Shown one piece after another: positions 8,212-18,335 of a stretch of 54,466 nt of DNA. A program made the translations under genes and the position numbers. The stretch is from an uncultured Bacteroidales bacterium. Its GTDB lineage: Bacteria > Bacteroidota > Bacteroidia > Bacteroidales > UBA932. The notes beneath the pieces are model-generated. The model made no database searches. It was given only the letters and a program-made list of their open reading frames with translations, and was not told the DNA's origin. The first letter of the stretch is position 1. Every line of letters begins with the position of its first letter. The stretch covers positions 1 through 54,466 of the forward strand of contig CALUPG010000014.1 in assembly GCA_944322565.1 (NCBI GenBank), written 5' to 3'.

Positions 8212-11200
8212 ATGGACATTTCTGATATAGTAAGAGGAGCAGTCCGCCACAAGAAAATCGTCTATTTTGCCGTAGCGGTTCTTATTGCGCTCGGCATTAC
8301 GGGACTTGCGTATATGAATAAGGATGAATTCCCGACTTTTGAAATCAAGAACGGACTGATTGTGGGAGTTTATCCCGGGGCGGATGCGGAGGAAGTGGAG
8401 AAGCAGCTGGTCAAACCTCTGGAGGAAGTGCTGTTTTCTTTTTCAGAGATCAGCAGGGAGAATACTTCGTCATATTCCCGCAACGGGATGTGCTATATTT
8501 ATACTGATCTGACGACGCCGGCTTCAACAAAGAATGAAGTATGGGCGAAAATCAAGCTGAAGCTTGAGGCCGTCAGGCAGACATTGCCTCCGGGAGTTCT
8601 TGCCGTGGCAGTTATGGACGATTTCAGCGCAGTGTCGTCACTTCTTGTCGCGCTTGAGTCGGATGACAAAGGCTATGGAGAGATGAGAGGGTATGCCGAA
8701 GAACTGAGTCTCAGGCTGCAGACGATTCCGGAACTCGCTAATGCCCGCATTATCGGTGCCCAGAACGATGAGATTGCCGTCACTCTTGATATGGAGAGGC
8801 TGTCTGCATACGGCATAAGCCCTTCGTCAATCATGTTGGCCTGCCAGACTTCCGGCCTGCAGCTCGGGAGCGGCGATTTCAATACTGAATATGTGTCGTC
8901 TCCGATAAGGATAGGAAACACAGTAGCCACAGAGAAAGAGATTGCTGATAAGATTGTCTATTCGGATTCTCAGGGAAATATATTGAGACTCAAGGATGTC
9001 GCAACAATAGAAAGACGATGGAAGAAACCCTCTTCCATGGTTTCGCACAATGGTAATACGGCTGTCATCATTTCCATAGAAATGCGTCCGGACAACAATA
9101 TAGTGGCCTTCGGCAGAGATGTCGACGATGTGCTTTCGGAGTTCAGACAGACATTGCCGGACAGTGTCCATGTCAGCAAGATTACTGACCAGCCTCATGT
9201 GGTCGGGTCGTCAGTGCTTTCGTTTCTCCGGGACCTTGTGATTTCCATGCTTGTCGTCATACTTGTGATGCTGATGCTTTTCCCGATGAAGTCTGCGCTG
9301 ATTGCAAGTTCGGGAGTTCCGGTCTGCACGGCAGTTGCTTTGGCAATAATGTTTTTGACAGGCATAGACCTGAATACGGTGTCCCTTGCCGCTCTGATTG
9401 TGGTGTTGGGAATGATAGTGGATGACTCTATCATCAATATGGACGGGTATATGGACAAGCTCGGGCGCGGTATGGGCAGGATTGAGGCGGCTTGCGCGAG
9501 TGCAAAGGAGCTTTTCATGCCGATGTTCACTGCCACATTTGCCATCAGCGTGATGTTTTTTCCGGCAAAAGTGCTTATAACAGGCTATCTGGGAGATTTT
9601 GTGACGACATTTCCATGGGTCGTCGCCATTGCGCTCGGCGCATCTCTCGCATATGCTGTCCTTGTAGTGCCGTCGCTTGAGGTCAGGTACATAAGTTCGG
9701 CGAAGAACACAGACAAAGGCATCATCTCCAGAGGGCAGACTTTCTTTTTCAATGCCATGCAGAACGGCTACGAGAAGATGGAGGCCCTCTGCTTCAGGCA
9801 TCCGAAGCTGACAATAATTTCCGGTGTCGCCGCAGTAGCTCTCGGTATCCTCATGTTTCTTAATGTGAACATCCAGCTCATGCCGAAGGCGGCAAGGGAA
9901 TGTTTCGTGGTGGAGATTTATCTTGAGAGCGGCTCAGGACTTGACAGGACGAGGGCCGTGAGTGATTCCCTGGAGTCAATACTTCTGAACGACAAGAGAA
10001 TAACTTCGGTAACATCGTTTGTGGGGACAAGTTCTCCTCGATTTCATGCGACATACGCTCCGCAGACCCCTTCACCGGACTTCGCCCAATTCATAGTCAA
10101 CACGACATCCGTCAAGGCTACGGAGTCAGTTCTGCGTGACTATGAATCCATGTATCAGCATTATTTTACAGATGCGGTTGTGCGCTTCAAGCAGATGGAC
10201 TATCAGGCGGTTTCAGCTCCGGTTGAAGTGAAGGTAAAGGGAGAGGACTACTTTGCGCTGCTGGCTGTGGCGGATTCAGTCAGGCATTTCATGTCTGCCA
10301 ACCTTGATGACAGGCTCCAATGGATTCACAGCAGTGCTGACGGTATTTCTCCGTTTGTGGATGTCGGCCTTGACCCGGACGAATCATCTCGTCTGGGTGT
10401 CAGCCGGTCAATGCTTTCACTGTCGCTTGCAGGAGCATTCAACTCTATTCCGATAGCCTCTGTCTGGGAGGATGACGAGAAGATACCTGTCAATCTTTAC
10501 AGCTGTGCGGTCTCGGACACAATGTCTTACGATGCTGTGGCCAATCAGATGGTCGCAACAAAGGTGCCCGGGGTATCTGTGCCCCTGCGTCAGATAGCGG
10601 ATATAGTCCCGCAGTGGCGTCCCGACACCTATCTCAGGACAGCAGGGGTGGAGACAATAACGGTGGCGGCAGACATGAAATACGGATACAGTCAGCCGGA
10701 GGCCATGAGAGAAATAAAAAAATTTGTGAAAGAAAAGATAGAGCCGAAGCTGCCGGAAGGAGTCACGATTTCATACGGAGGCCTGTCATCAATGAACGGG
10801 CAGGTCGGTCCGGAGATACTGGTGACTTTTTTCTGTGCGGTGGCCATTCTCTTTCTTTTCCTGCTTGTGCATTTCAAAAAAGTGTCGATTGCAGTGCTGA
10901 CGCTGGTGCTGAGTTCTCTGTGTCTTTTCGGAGCATTTTTCGGCCTGTGGCTTTTCGGCCTTGACTTCGGTCTGACTTCTGTGCTGGGTCTCATCAGTCT
11001 TGTCGGGATTATCGTTCGCAACGGGATACTTATGTTCGAATATGCCGAAGAGCTCCGCTTTGAAAAAGGCTGGGATGTAAAGTCTGCCTCAGTCGAGGCC
11101 GGAAAGAGACGGATGCGCCCTATTTTCCTGACATCCTGCACTACGGCCCTCGGGGTTCTTCCGATGATAATCAGCGGAGATGCCCTGTGGATGCCGATGG

Positions 11201-11328
11201 GTGTAGTCATCTGTTTCGGCACGATGCTGTCCATCATTCTGATTACCCTCATAATGCCGGTTTCATATTGGCAGATATTCAAAAAATCAGATAACGCCGT
11301 TGTAAATGAAAAGGAGGCAATTGAATGA
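8212..11328 (+). CDS. RND-family inner-membrane efflux pump
   Basis: This 1038-residue transporter has the AcrB/MexB-type duplicated architecture: TM1, a large periplasmic loop, TM2-6, TM7, a second loop and TM8-12. The TM4 proton-relay pair is present in VLGMIVDDSIIN (Asp404, Asp405). The second membrane half contains LGLISLVGIIVRNGILMFEYAEE and the RMRPIFLTSCTTALGVLPMI motif. The divalent pattern of heavy-metal CusA-type pumps is not evident, so it fits the hydrophobe/amphiphile branch. Its last four bases (ATGA) overlap the start of the TolC gene. The substrate could be bile salts, dyes or drugs, which cannot be distinguished here. Confidence 0.95.
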   Translation: MDISDIVRGAVRHKKIVYFAVAVLIALGITGLAYMNKDEFPTFEIKNGLIVGVYPGADAEEVEKQLVKPLEEVLFSFSEISRENTSSYSRNGMCYIYTDLTTPASTKNEVWAKIKLKLEAVRQTLPPGVLAVAVMDDFSAVSSLLVALESDDKGYGEMRGYAEELSLRLQTIPELANARIIGAQNDEIAVTLDMERLSAYGISPSSIMLACQTSGLQLGSGDFNTEYVSSPIRIGNTVATEKEIADKIVYSDSQGNILRLKDVATIERRWKKPSSMVSHNGNTAVIISIEMRPDNNIVAFGRDVDDVLSEFRQTLPDSVHVSKITDQPHVVGSSVLSFLRDLVISMLVVILVMLMLFPMKSALIASSGVPVCTAVALAIMFLTGIDLNTVSLAALIVVLGMIVDDSIINMDGYMDKLGRGMGRIEAACASAKELFMPMFTATFAISVMFFPAKVLITGYLGDFVTTFPWVVAIALGASLAYAVLVVPSLEVRYISSAKNTDKGIISRGQTFFFNAMQNGYEKMEALCFRHPKLTIISGVAAVALGILMFLNVNIQLMPKAARECFVVEIYLESGSGLDRTRAVSDSLESILLNDKRITSVTSFVGTSSPRFHATYAPQTPSPDFAQFIVNTTSVKATESVLRDYESMYQHYFTDAVVRFKQMDYQAVSAPVEVKVKGEDYFALLAVADSVRHFMSANLDDRLQWIHSSADGISPFVDVGLDPDESSRLGVSRSMLSLSLAGAFNSIPIASVWEDDEKIPVNLYSCAVSDTMSYDAVANQMVATKVPGVSVPLRQIADIVPQWRPDTYLRTAGVETITVAADMKYGYSQPEAMREIKKFVKEKIEPKLPEGVTISYGGLSSMNGQVGPEILVTFFCAVAILFLFLLVHFKKVSIAVLTLVLSSLCLFGAFFGLWLFGLDFGLTSVLGLISLVGIIVRNGILMFEYAEELRFEKGWDVKSASVEAGKRRMRPIFLTSCTTALGVLPMIISGDALWMPMGVVICFGTMLSIILITLIMPVSYWQIFKKSDNAVVNEKEAIE

Positions 11329-12722
11329 AAAATATAATCATTCCGGTTTTCACCGTCATTTTCTGTGCATTTGCCTGCCGGGCTTATGCTTCGGATGTGC
11401 CCGGGCGTGAGCTGTCGCTTGATGAGTGCATGACTATGGCGCTTGAAAACAATATGTCTGTGCGGAATGCTGAGCTTGATGTATTTGCGGCACGTGCGCA
11501 GAAGCAGGAGGCATTTGCCGAATATTTCCCGAAAGTGTCAGTCAATGCATTTGCATTCTATGCGTTTGACCCGCTGCTTGAAATAGGTGTTACGGACATA
11601 TTGGGAGAATCAGACTTCAGCAGGAATCTTCAGGATGTCCTCACTTCGCTGGGATCAGTATGTGGCTTTGATCCGGTGTATTCGACAATGAAGTATGGGG
11701 TTACGGCAACTGTTTCCGCTATGCAGCCGCTCTTTGCCGGAGGACGCATAGTGAACGGGAACAAACTCGCATCCCTTGGCGTTGAGGCTGCCGGGCTGCA
11801 GCAGAGCATGACGCGCCGCAGAACATCGGAGGAAATAGAGAAAAGTTATTGGCAGGTGGTTGCGCTTGAGCAGAAGAAGAAGACCCTTGACCGTCTTCAG
11901 ACCCTTGTCGACACATTGTACAGGGATGTGTCTTCTGCCTGTGCCGCCGGCCTTGCTTCCCGGAATGACCTTCTGCAGGTAAGCCTCAGGCAGAATGAGC
12001 TTAAGTCCGGAAAAATTCAGCTCAAGAACGGAATCCGTCTTGCAAAGATGAATCTATTCAATTCCATAGGGCTTGAATATAATCCGTACAGCACTGTCCC
12101 GAATGACTCAATCCCGTATATTGATGACATTGTCCTTACTGACAGGCTGGATTCCCTGTCCCCTCCGCAGACATATTATCGTCCGGAAGAAGAGGTGGCC
12201 GCGGGACTGGAAGAAAGCCGGCTTCTTGAAATTTCCGTACAGTCCAAGAGACTTGAAAAGAAGATGGCAATGGGAGAGGCCCTGCCTCAGATAGGAGTCG
12301 GGGCATCGTATGGATACAACCGTATGATTACGGACGGGCGCATGAATGGAGCCGTATTTGCCATGGTGCAGATTCCGTTGTCTGACTGGGGGAAGACAGC
12401 AAGAAAAATGCAGAGATACGACAGACAGCTCGAAAAGGCTCAGAATGAGCAGGAATATCTTGATGCCCAGCTTGTCCTGCAGGTAAGGAAGCTGTGGCTT
12501 GACATCGAGGCTTCCTGGGAGCAGATGCTTGTTGCCAGGGAGAGTGTGACTGTCGCCGAGTCCAGTGTTTCGGAATTGTCCGCATATTATCATGCCGGCA
12601 TGTCACCTTTGTCCGAGCTGCTGCAGGCACAGACTCAGCTCCAGCAGGCCTCCGAAGAATTAATAGAGAAGAGCATTGACTACAAGATTGCCCTGCAGGC
12701 CTACCTGAACCGCTGCAGATAG
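11325..12722 (+). CDS. TolC-family outer membrane efflux protein
   Basis: The 465-residue protein has a signal peptide (cleavage after about ACRAYA) and two OEP repeats of coiled-coil helices typical of TolC/OprM. Examples are LSLDECMTMALENNMSVRNAELD near the start and the AGMSPLSELLQAQTQLQQASEEL tail-half motif near the end. It starts within the stop of the pump gene (ATGA overlap), so translation is coupled. It would complete the tripartite pump with the two preceding gene products. A weak hairpin (GCCGC/GCGGC) without a T-run follows the stop. Confidence 0.93.
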   Translation: MKNIIIPVFTVIFCAFACRAYASDVPGRELSLDECMTMALENNMSVRNAELDVFAARAQKQEAFAEYFPKVSVNAFAFYAFDPLLEIGVTDILGESDFSRNLQDVLTSLGSVCGFDPVYSTMKYGVTATVSAMQPLFAGGRIVNGNKLASLGVEAAGLQQSMTRRRTSEEIEKSYWQVVALEQKKKTLDRLQTLVDTLYRDVSSACAAGLASRNDLLQVSLRQNELKSGKIQLKNGIRLAKMNLFNSIGLEYNPYSTVPNDSIPYIDDIVLTDRLDSLSPPQTYYRPEEEVAAGLEESRLLEISVQSKRLEKKMAMGEALPQIGVGASYGYNRMITDGRMNGAVFAMVQIPLSDWGKTARKMQRYDRQLEKAQNEQEYLDAQLVLQVRKLWLDIEASWEQMLVARESVTVAESSVSELSAYYHAGMSPLSELLQAQTQLQQASEELIEKSIDYKIALQAYLNRCR

Positions 12723-12751
12723 CCGCTTTTCTGCCTGCGGCAGAGACCGGA

Positions 12752-12784
12752 TTGCGGCCCCTGTCAAAAAATATGTTAAATTTG
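12752..12784 (+). promoter_or_regulatory. Promoter of acyl-CoA ligase gene
   Basis: The -7 box TAAATTTG at 12777-12784 matches TAnnTTTG. A TTG at 12752-12754 could serve as the -33 element at a slightly long spacing of 22. Transcription would start about 17 bases before the ATG at 12805. Confidence 0.55.
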
Positions 12785-12804
12785 CGCCCTCACATCTCTG
12801 ATAT

Positions 12805-14484
12805 ATGAATTTTATCTACAAGAAACTGATGAAGCTCCGGGAACGTTACATCGATACTCTCGGCAAGCTGTATGAATATTCCACGGCGATTTATGAACGC
12901 AATACCCTGTCGACAATGCTTGATTCCGACATGAGGTATACATATGGTGAATTCCGGAAAAAATGCGACGAGATCTCGGCACGGCTGTCCCGATATGGCA
13001 TAGGAGCGGGAGACAGGGTGGCGATACTTTCCCAGAACATGCCGAACTGGACTGTCGCAATGTTCTCTCTTGTGCCGTTCGGAAGGGTTTCGGTGCCTAT
13101 TCTTCCGGATTCTTCAGAAAACGAGGTAACCAATATCCTGAAACATTCGGGAAGCAAGGCCATTTTCATTTCCCGCCGCATGTTGCCGAAGCTCAGCCGG
13201 GAATGCATGGACAAGATGGTTCTTGTCATCGACATCGAGGATTTTTCTTTGATAAAGAAGGATGATTCGTCGTTTACATGCGACGGCCGTGTGCGGCAGC
13301 CTCAGCCAGATGACCTGGCTACAATCATCTATACTTCCGGAACGACCGGGAATGCCAAGGGCGTTATGCTGAGCCACAGGAATTTATGCGCCAATATAAT
13401 CGCATCCCAGCATGCCCAGAAGTGCGGTGAGAAGGATGTATGGCTTTCCATTCTTCCGATGGCACATACATACGAACTCAGTATAGGCGTGCTTTATCCG
13501 ATATTCTGCGGAGCCTGTGTGTATTACATACAGAAGCCGCCTACACCGTCTATTCTGACCAGGGCCCTGAAGGAAACCCGGCCGACGATAATGCTTTCCG
13601 TGCCCCTAATCATTGAGAAGATTTTCCGGAACAGCATCGTGCCGACCATCAGAAGAAGCCGTGTTCTCCGCTGGATGCAGAGGAAGATGCCGTGGCTTCT
13701 CTACAGGCTGATAGGAATGAAGTTGCGCAGCACATTCGGCGGCAGGCTGAAGTTCTTCGGCATCGGAGGGTCAAAGCTTGACACTCATGTGGAAGAGTTC
13801 CTCAAGAAAGCCAAATTCCCTTATGCCATCGGCTATGGTCTTACTGAGACAGCCCCGCTTATCTGCAATGCAGGAGTGAAGTATACAAAGCCGGGCTCGA
13901 CGGGAGTTGCCGCATACGGGGTGTCCGTCAAGCTCATCAATGTCAATCCGGAGACCGGCGAAGGCGAGATTGTCGCCAAAGGGGACAATGTGATGCTTGG
14001 ATATTACAAGGATCCGACCAGAACACGCTCTGTCTTTACGGATGACGGCTGGTTCCGGACCAATGACCTTGCGACCGTCGACGACAAAGGCCGGTATTAT
14101 ATCAGGGGCCGTCTCAACAACATGATTCTCGGTCCGTCCGGAGAGAACATATATCCGGAGGAAATAGAGAATGTCATCAACAATATGGAAGATGTCAGCG
14201 AGTCCCTTGTCATGGAAAGGGACGGGCGGCTTGTGGCTCTTGTCCAGCTCAATGACAATATAATTGACTGGAATCTGGAAGGGGAGGACCAGTTCTTCGA
14301 AAAGCTTGAGGCAAGGAAACAGGCTATCCTGAACTATGTCAACAAGCATGTAAACAAATTCTCGAAAATCAAGGAGGTCGAGGTGATGAAAGAGCCTTTC
14401 GAGAAGACTGCGACACAGAAAATCCGCCGCTTCAAGTACAAGAAGAATGAATCCGGACAAAATGGGGAAAAGAAGAACGGCTGA
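12805..14484 (+). CDS. Long-chain fatty acid-CoA ligase (AMP-forming)
   Basis: This 559-residue enzyme of the adenylate-forming superfamily would activate fatty acids to acyl-CoA via acyl-AMP. The P-loop IIYTSGTTGNAKG lies at about residues 174-186. The A5-type motif YGLTETAP and the hinge segment GWFRTNDLATVDDKGRYYIRGR are present, as is the C-terminal catalytic Lys region (KTATQKIRRFKYK). The C-terminal domain is short compared with eukaryotic ACSLs, as usual for Bacteroidota FadD-like proteins. The start ATG lies 21 bases after the -7 box. It has its own promoter and converges on the methyltransferase gene 18 bases away. Confidence 0.9.
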   Translation: MNFIYKKLMKLRERYIDTLGKLYEYSTAIYERNTLSTMLDSDMRYTYGEFRKKCDEISARLSRYGIGAGDRVAILSQNMPNWTVAMFSLVPFGRVSVPILPDSSENEVTNILKHSGSKAIFISRRMLPKLSRECMDKMVLVIDIEDFSLIKKDDSSFTCDGRVRQPQPDDLATIIYTSGTTGNAKGVMLSHRNLCANIIASQHAQKCGEKDVWLSILPMAHTYELSIGVLYPIFCGACVYYIQKPPTPSILTRALKETRPTIMLSVPLIIEKIFRNSIVPTIRRSRVLRWMQRKMPWLLYRLIGMKLRSTFGGRLKFFGIGGSKLDTHVEEFLKKAKFPYAIGYGLTETAPLICNAGVKYTKPGSTGVAAYGVSVKLINVNPETGEGEIVAKGDNVMLGYYKDPTRTRSVFTDDGWFRTNDLATVDDKGRYYIRGRLNNMILGPSGENIYPEEIENVINNMEDVSESLVMERDGRLVALVQLNDNIIDWNLEGEDQFFEKLEARKQAILNYVNKHVNKFSKIKEVEVMKEPFEKTATQKIRRFKYKKNESGQNGEKKNG

Positions 14485-14502
14485 AATGGACGGGGCGGCA
14501 GC

Positions 14503-15051
14503 TTATTGATTGAATTCAGCTGCGATCAGCATCCTTTTCATTTCCGGGCCGAGCCTGTACTCCCCGAAATGCAGAGAAGTATCAAGGCGGAGTCCGTCTG
14601 TCCCGAAAAGGGAAGACTCCGCCTCTTTTTCCGTCTCATGGATTCTGTCCATGGCTTCCTTCTGAATGATGAGATGGCACGGGATGATGACCAGAATAGG
14701 ATTCATTGCCACGGCATGGGCTACTGCCCGTACGCCGCCGGGGCAGCCGCAGTATTCTGCGAATTCCGTATAGCTCATAAGGCGCTTCTTGCCAGACCTG
14801 ATGCTGAAAAGCCTTTCCCATACCATATTCTGGAATTTTGTCCCGAACAGGAGGAAATCATCTGCGGTTACTGTGGCTGCAAGCCGGAAAATCTCTTCCG
14901 CCGGCACTTTTGTGCAGGTGATTTCATTGATTCTGCCTGCCGGCATCGTTGCGATTTTCCCGGCCACTGCAGCAAAAAGCCTGTAGTCAGTCGAGACGGC
15001 TGCGATTTTCCCGTCGACGCGTGTGACAATCCATTCTGGCAAGGTTTTCAT
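14503..15051 (-). CDS. Methylated-DNA-protein cysteine methyltransferase, atypical
   Basis: The 182-residue protein matches the Ogt/Ada-C fold. It has FQNMVWERLFSIRSGKKRLMSYTEFAEYCG and then VRAVAHAVAMNP (arginine finger region), followed by the catalytic motif IPCHLII with acceptor Cys125. It would repair O6-alkylguanine by irreversible transfer to that Cys. Two features are unusual: the conserved Arg after PCH (PCHRV) is Leu, and about 30 extra residues replace the glycine-rich GGYxGG loop before GEYRLGPEMKRMLIAAE. It lies two bases after the S9 peptidase stop and is probably co-transcribed. Function is likely but could be altered. Confidence 0.82.
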   Translation of the reverse strand: MKTLPEWIVTRVDGKIAAVSTDYRLFAAVAGKIATMPAGRINEITCTKVPAEEIFRLAATVTADDFLLFGTKFQNMVWERLFSIRSGKKRLMSYTEFAEYCGCPGGVRAVAHAVAMNPILVIIPCHLIIQKEAMDRIHETEKEAESSLFGTDGLRLDTSLHFGEYRLGPEMKRMLIAAEFNQ

Positions 15052-15053
15052 GG

Positions 15054-17510
15054 TCAGTCGTTGTTAAGCTGGATAATGTCGACCCGGTCGGACTGGCTTT
15101 CCCCGAGGAGGTGCTCGCAGAACCAGTCGGCCATTCTCCAGAAGAAATACTCGTTCATGTCCCCGAATCCGTGCCTCTGTCCGGGCAGTATGAGCATGTC
15201 AAATCTCTTGTTGGCGCGTATAAGGGCATTGACTACCCGGATTGTGTTTGCCGGATGTACATTGTTGTCAATGTCCCCGTGCACAAGCAGGAGGTGGCCC
15301 TTGAGATTGGAGGCTATTTCCGGATTGGTGTCTATCTTGTAGACAAATGTAGTGTCCCCTGTCCCGGTGATTTTCTCCAGTATCCCGTGGTGCTGTTCGC
15401 TCCACCATCTGTTGTATATGCTGTTGTCATGATTCCCCGCACATGAGACGGCGGCAGTGTAGAAATCCGGATATTTGAGGATTGCCGCAGTGGACATGAA
15501 GCCTCCTCCCGAATGTCCGTGGATGCCGACTCTGGTCCCGTCTATCCAAGGATATTTGGCCGCAAGCCTCTGTACGGCTGTCTTCTGGTCTTCAAGTCCG
15601 TAATCGCGGAGATTCCCGTAGCCGTAGTTGTGATACCATTTGGAGCGGTTCGGATGGCCACCCCTGTTTCCGACGGTAATCACGATGAATCCCATTTGCG
15701 CCAGCCTGTCGGTACGGGTCATTCCGGAGCTCCAGGAGATGTTGTTGGCTTCTGTCTGTGGTCCCGGGTAGACATATTCGATGATCGGATATACCTTCGT
15801 GGAATCAAAGTCGAACGGCTTGTACATCACTCCGTAGAGGTCCGTAACCCCGTCGGCGGCCTTCACTGTGAACCTTTCCGGAAGTTTGTATCCTGCCTCG
15901 AAAAGCTCAGAAAGGTCGGCTTTCTCCAGGTCGGCAATCTTTTTCCCCGTGCTTCCGTACAGAGCCGCAGCCGGGACGGCATCCACGCGGGAATAGTTGC
16001 ATACAATATATTTCCCGTTGTCTCTTGCGTAAGCCTTCACATCCATGTCCTCCATGTCAAGCTGCCTGAGTCCGCTGCCGTCCAGACCGGCGCGGAATGT
16101 ATGCATCTGATACGGATTCTCGTCCTTGTTGTAGCCGCAGGCGCTGAATATCACATAATTCTCGTCTTCATTGACTGCAAGGATGTCTTCGACATGGAAT
16201 GCCCCTTCGGCTATTGGATTGGCCAGTGTCCCGTCGGCATTGTAGAGATAGAGATTGGCCCAGCCGTTGCGCTCCGACCAGTGAATCATCTGCTGTCCTC
16301 CGTTCACAAGTCTCAGCGGCCTGTATTCCACATAGGTGTTCATCCTTTCTGAGATGACAGTCCTTGTCGAGTCTGTCCCTATGTCCACGCGGCAGATGTC
16401 CAGCCTCTTGAGGTCCCTGCTCTGGCGGAGGATGTAGAATCCGTCATTGTCTCCGAGCCATTTGTGTGAGATGAAATCCTCGTATTCATCCCTGTCCATA
16501 TCCGGCATTGTCTCAAAGTCCGTCGACTGGTCCTTGAAAGCATTTATCTTTACACGGCTGCCGGTCATCCCCCCGGTCTCAAAGACATAGAGATATTCCT
16601 TCGGCCCCGGTTCCCCAGGCATCTGGTACTTGTATGTCTCAAGGGTAGGGCGAGGGTTGCTGAGGGAATTGATGACCCAGAATTCCTTCACCGGGCTCAT
16701 GTCGTATTTCATCGCGGCAAAATGCCTCGAATCCGGAGACCATACGAGGTAATACGGGAATACCCTTGCCGTGGTGTCCTGCTCTGTCCAGCCCATGTAG
16801 CTGTCTCCTCCCCAGCCGAATTCCGCAGTGCCGCCGGAAGTAATCCGATGCTCGACAAGCGTGCTGTCCTTTTCATCCTTTGCCGCCTTTGCCAGATTCT
16901 CGGCATCCATCCAGTACAGGTCGGAGTTCCTGGCGAAAATCCCTATCTGCCCGTCAGGGGAAACATTCGCCCATGCCGGGTACTTGTCGTCCTCTTCATT
17001 TCCCGTAATGTCTGTCAGATGGCCGGATTCTATGTCATATTCAAATGAATATGTCTTTTTCTCTCCGAATCTTTCTATGCGGGCGGAGTCTGTCTCCTGA
17101 ACAGAACTCTTGATTCTGAACACAAATGTCCTGTCGTCCTTCAGCTTAAGTGCGGCAAGTGGCAGGTGCTGCGCGTCAAACGGGTCCCTGACAATTCGGG
17201 TAATCTGCATGGCAAGCTTTTCCATGTCGAACACAGCCTGCTTTTTCCCGCTTTTTGCGTCCACTATGTAATATTGTGTGCCTTCCGGGGTCTTCCATTC
17301 GTACCAGAACCTGTCCGAGTCCCTGAACCAGTTCGGAGTCACCCTCGTGGAGAATACCATCTGCGAAATCTTCTTCTGGGAGAATCTTTCCGCAAGCTCA
17401 TAATTCGGCCCCGGCGTATTGCATCCTGCACCATCTGCAGTTTCTGCATCCGCAGCCGGGGCGTAGCCTGCCACGAGGCCAAGGACCAATAATGTCGATA
17501 AAATTTTCAT
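15054..17510 (-). CDS. S9B-family prolyl dipeptidyl peptidase (DPP-IV-like)
   Basis: This 818-residue protein has a signal peptide (cleavage near PAADAE), an N-terminal eight-bladed propeller domain (DPPIV_N, about residues 90-500) and a C-terminal alpha/beta-hydrolase domain. The catalytic triad is readable: Ser667 in GHSGGG, Asp748 in HGDIDNNVH and His780 in PGQRHGF. It would release N-terminal dipeptides, typically after Pro or Ala, from peptides in the periplasm. Asaccharolytic and gut Bacteroidota use such enzymes for peptide nutrition. It is the middle gene of a minus-strand cluster: DUF3298 lipoprotein, peptidase, methyltransferase. Confidence 0.93.
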   Translation of the reverse strand: MKILSTLLVLGLVAGYAPAADAETADGAGCNTPGPNYELAERFSQKKISQMVFSTRVTPNWFRDSDRFWYEWKTPEGTQYYIVDAKSGKKQAVFDMEKLAMQITRIVRDPFDAQHLPLAALKLKDDRTFVFRIKSSVQETDSARIERFGEKKTYSFEYDIESGHLTDITGNEEDDKYPAWANVSPDGQIGIFARNSDLYWMDAENLAKAAKDEKDSTLVEHRITSGGTAEFGWGGDSYMGWTEQDTTARVFPYYLVWSPDSRHFAAMKYDMSPVKEFWVINSLSNPRPTLETYKYQMPGEPGPKEYLYVFETGGMTGSRVKINAFKDQSTDFETMPDMDRDEYEDFISHKWLGDNDGFYILRQSRDLKRLDICRVDIGTDSTRTVISERMNTYVEYRPLRLVNGGQQMIHWSERNGWANLYLYNADGTLANPIAEGAFHVEDILAVNEDENYVIFSACGYNKDENPYQMHTFRAGLDGSGLRQLDMEDMDVKAYARDNGKYIVCNYSRVDAVPAAALYGSTGKKIADLEKADLSELFEAGYKLPERFTVKAADGVTDLYGVMYKPFDFDSTKVYPIIEYVYPGPQTEANNISWSSGMTRTDRLAQMGFIVITVGNRGGHPNRSKWYHNYGYGNLRDYGLEDQKTAVQRLAAKYPWIDGTRVGIHGHSGGGFMSTAAILKYPDFYTAAVSCAGNHDNSIYNRWWSEQHHGILEKITGTGDTTFVYKIDTNPEIASNLKGHLLLVHGDIDNNVHPANTIRVVNALIRANKRFDMLILPGQRHGFGDMNEYFFWRMADWFCEHLLGESQSDRVDIIQLNND

Positions 17511-17554
17511 TCCGTGGATATGGATGTTATTGTATGCTGAGTGAAAATGCAGGA

Positions 17555-18316
17555 TTAATATAGACCTTCGAGCTCATTCCACGGAATGGTTATCCTGATG
17601 ACCCCCATGGCATATGGAGCTATTTCGTAATGATTGTATATAAAGGTGACGCCGTCTTCTGTGATACAGAAGTTGTCGTTCGGCTCAACTTCAGCGATGA
17701 ACAGCATTTCCATATTTTCGGGCCCGCCGACCGCTTCAGGCAGGCGTGCGGTGAGGAGCTTGGTGAGCTTTTCTTCATAATCTTTCTTGAAGAAGTCGGT
17801 TTCCTTTATTTCTTTTCCGCTTCTGGTGTCAAAGTTATATGCGGTTACGCTTGTCATGCCATGTGCTCCGCCCCTGAAGACATAATGTTCGACAACATAT
17901 GAGATAATGTTGTCTTTCCTGCCCTCGACAGATCCGGATACAATGTCATCCCAGTTCAGTGAGGCGCTGCCCTCAAATACTTCATCCTCAAGCAACTGCA
18001 GGTTCTCTTCCCTGTACTCCTGCCCCAGAGCTTCCTTGTACGCAATTGCGGCAGCTTCAGGGTCCATGGACATGTATTCTTCACCGAAAAGGGCCCCGGT
18101 TATTTCAGAGGAAATCGTCATTCCCGCTTCATTTCCGGTTTTGAAGACGGGGTATTCGGCTGAAATTTCCACGGAGAGCCTGTTGTCCCGTCCGTCTGCC
18201 AGGGCAATTTCTTCCGACAGCCCGACAGTCGCCGTTTCAATTTCTGGCTGTCCGCAGCAGGAGACTGACAGTGCTGCCACACACAGCATTGCAGAGATAA
18301 ATGATAAATTTTTCAT
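17555..18316 (-). CDS. DUF3298/DUF4163 lipoprotein
   Basis: The 253-residue lipoprotein (lipobox LSVSC, Cys20, followed by a second Cys) has a DUF4163-like N-terminal half and a C-terminal DUF3298 domain marked by GGAHGMTSVTAYNFDTRSGKEI and a final YEIAPYAMGVIRITIPW. This pair of domains occurs in RsiV-type proteins and in peptidoglycan-associated lipoproteins, where DUF3298 can bind lysozyme; no transmembrane anti-sigma segment is seen here. The ligand is unknown. It is the first gene of the minus cluster with the S9 peptidase, 44 bases upstream of it. Confidence 0.85.
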   Translation of the reverse strand: MKNLSFISAMLCVAALSVSCCGQPEIETATVGLSEEIALADGRDNRLSVEISAEYPVFKTGNEAGMTISSEITGALFGEEYMSMDPEAAAIAYKEALGQEYREENLQLLEDEVFEGSASLNWDDIVSGSVEGRKDNIISYVVEHYVFRGGAHGMTSVTAYNFDTRSGKEIKETDFFKKDYEEKLTKLLTARLPEAVGGPENMEMLFIAEVEPNDNFCITEDGVTFIYNHYEIAPYAMGVIRITIPWNELEGLY

Positions 18317-18335
18317 CTTACAAGAATTTTATTTG

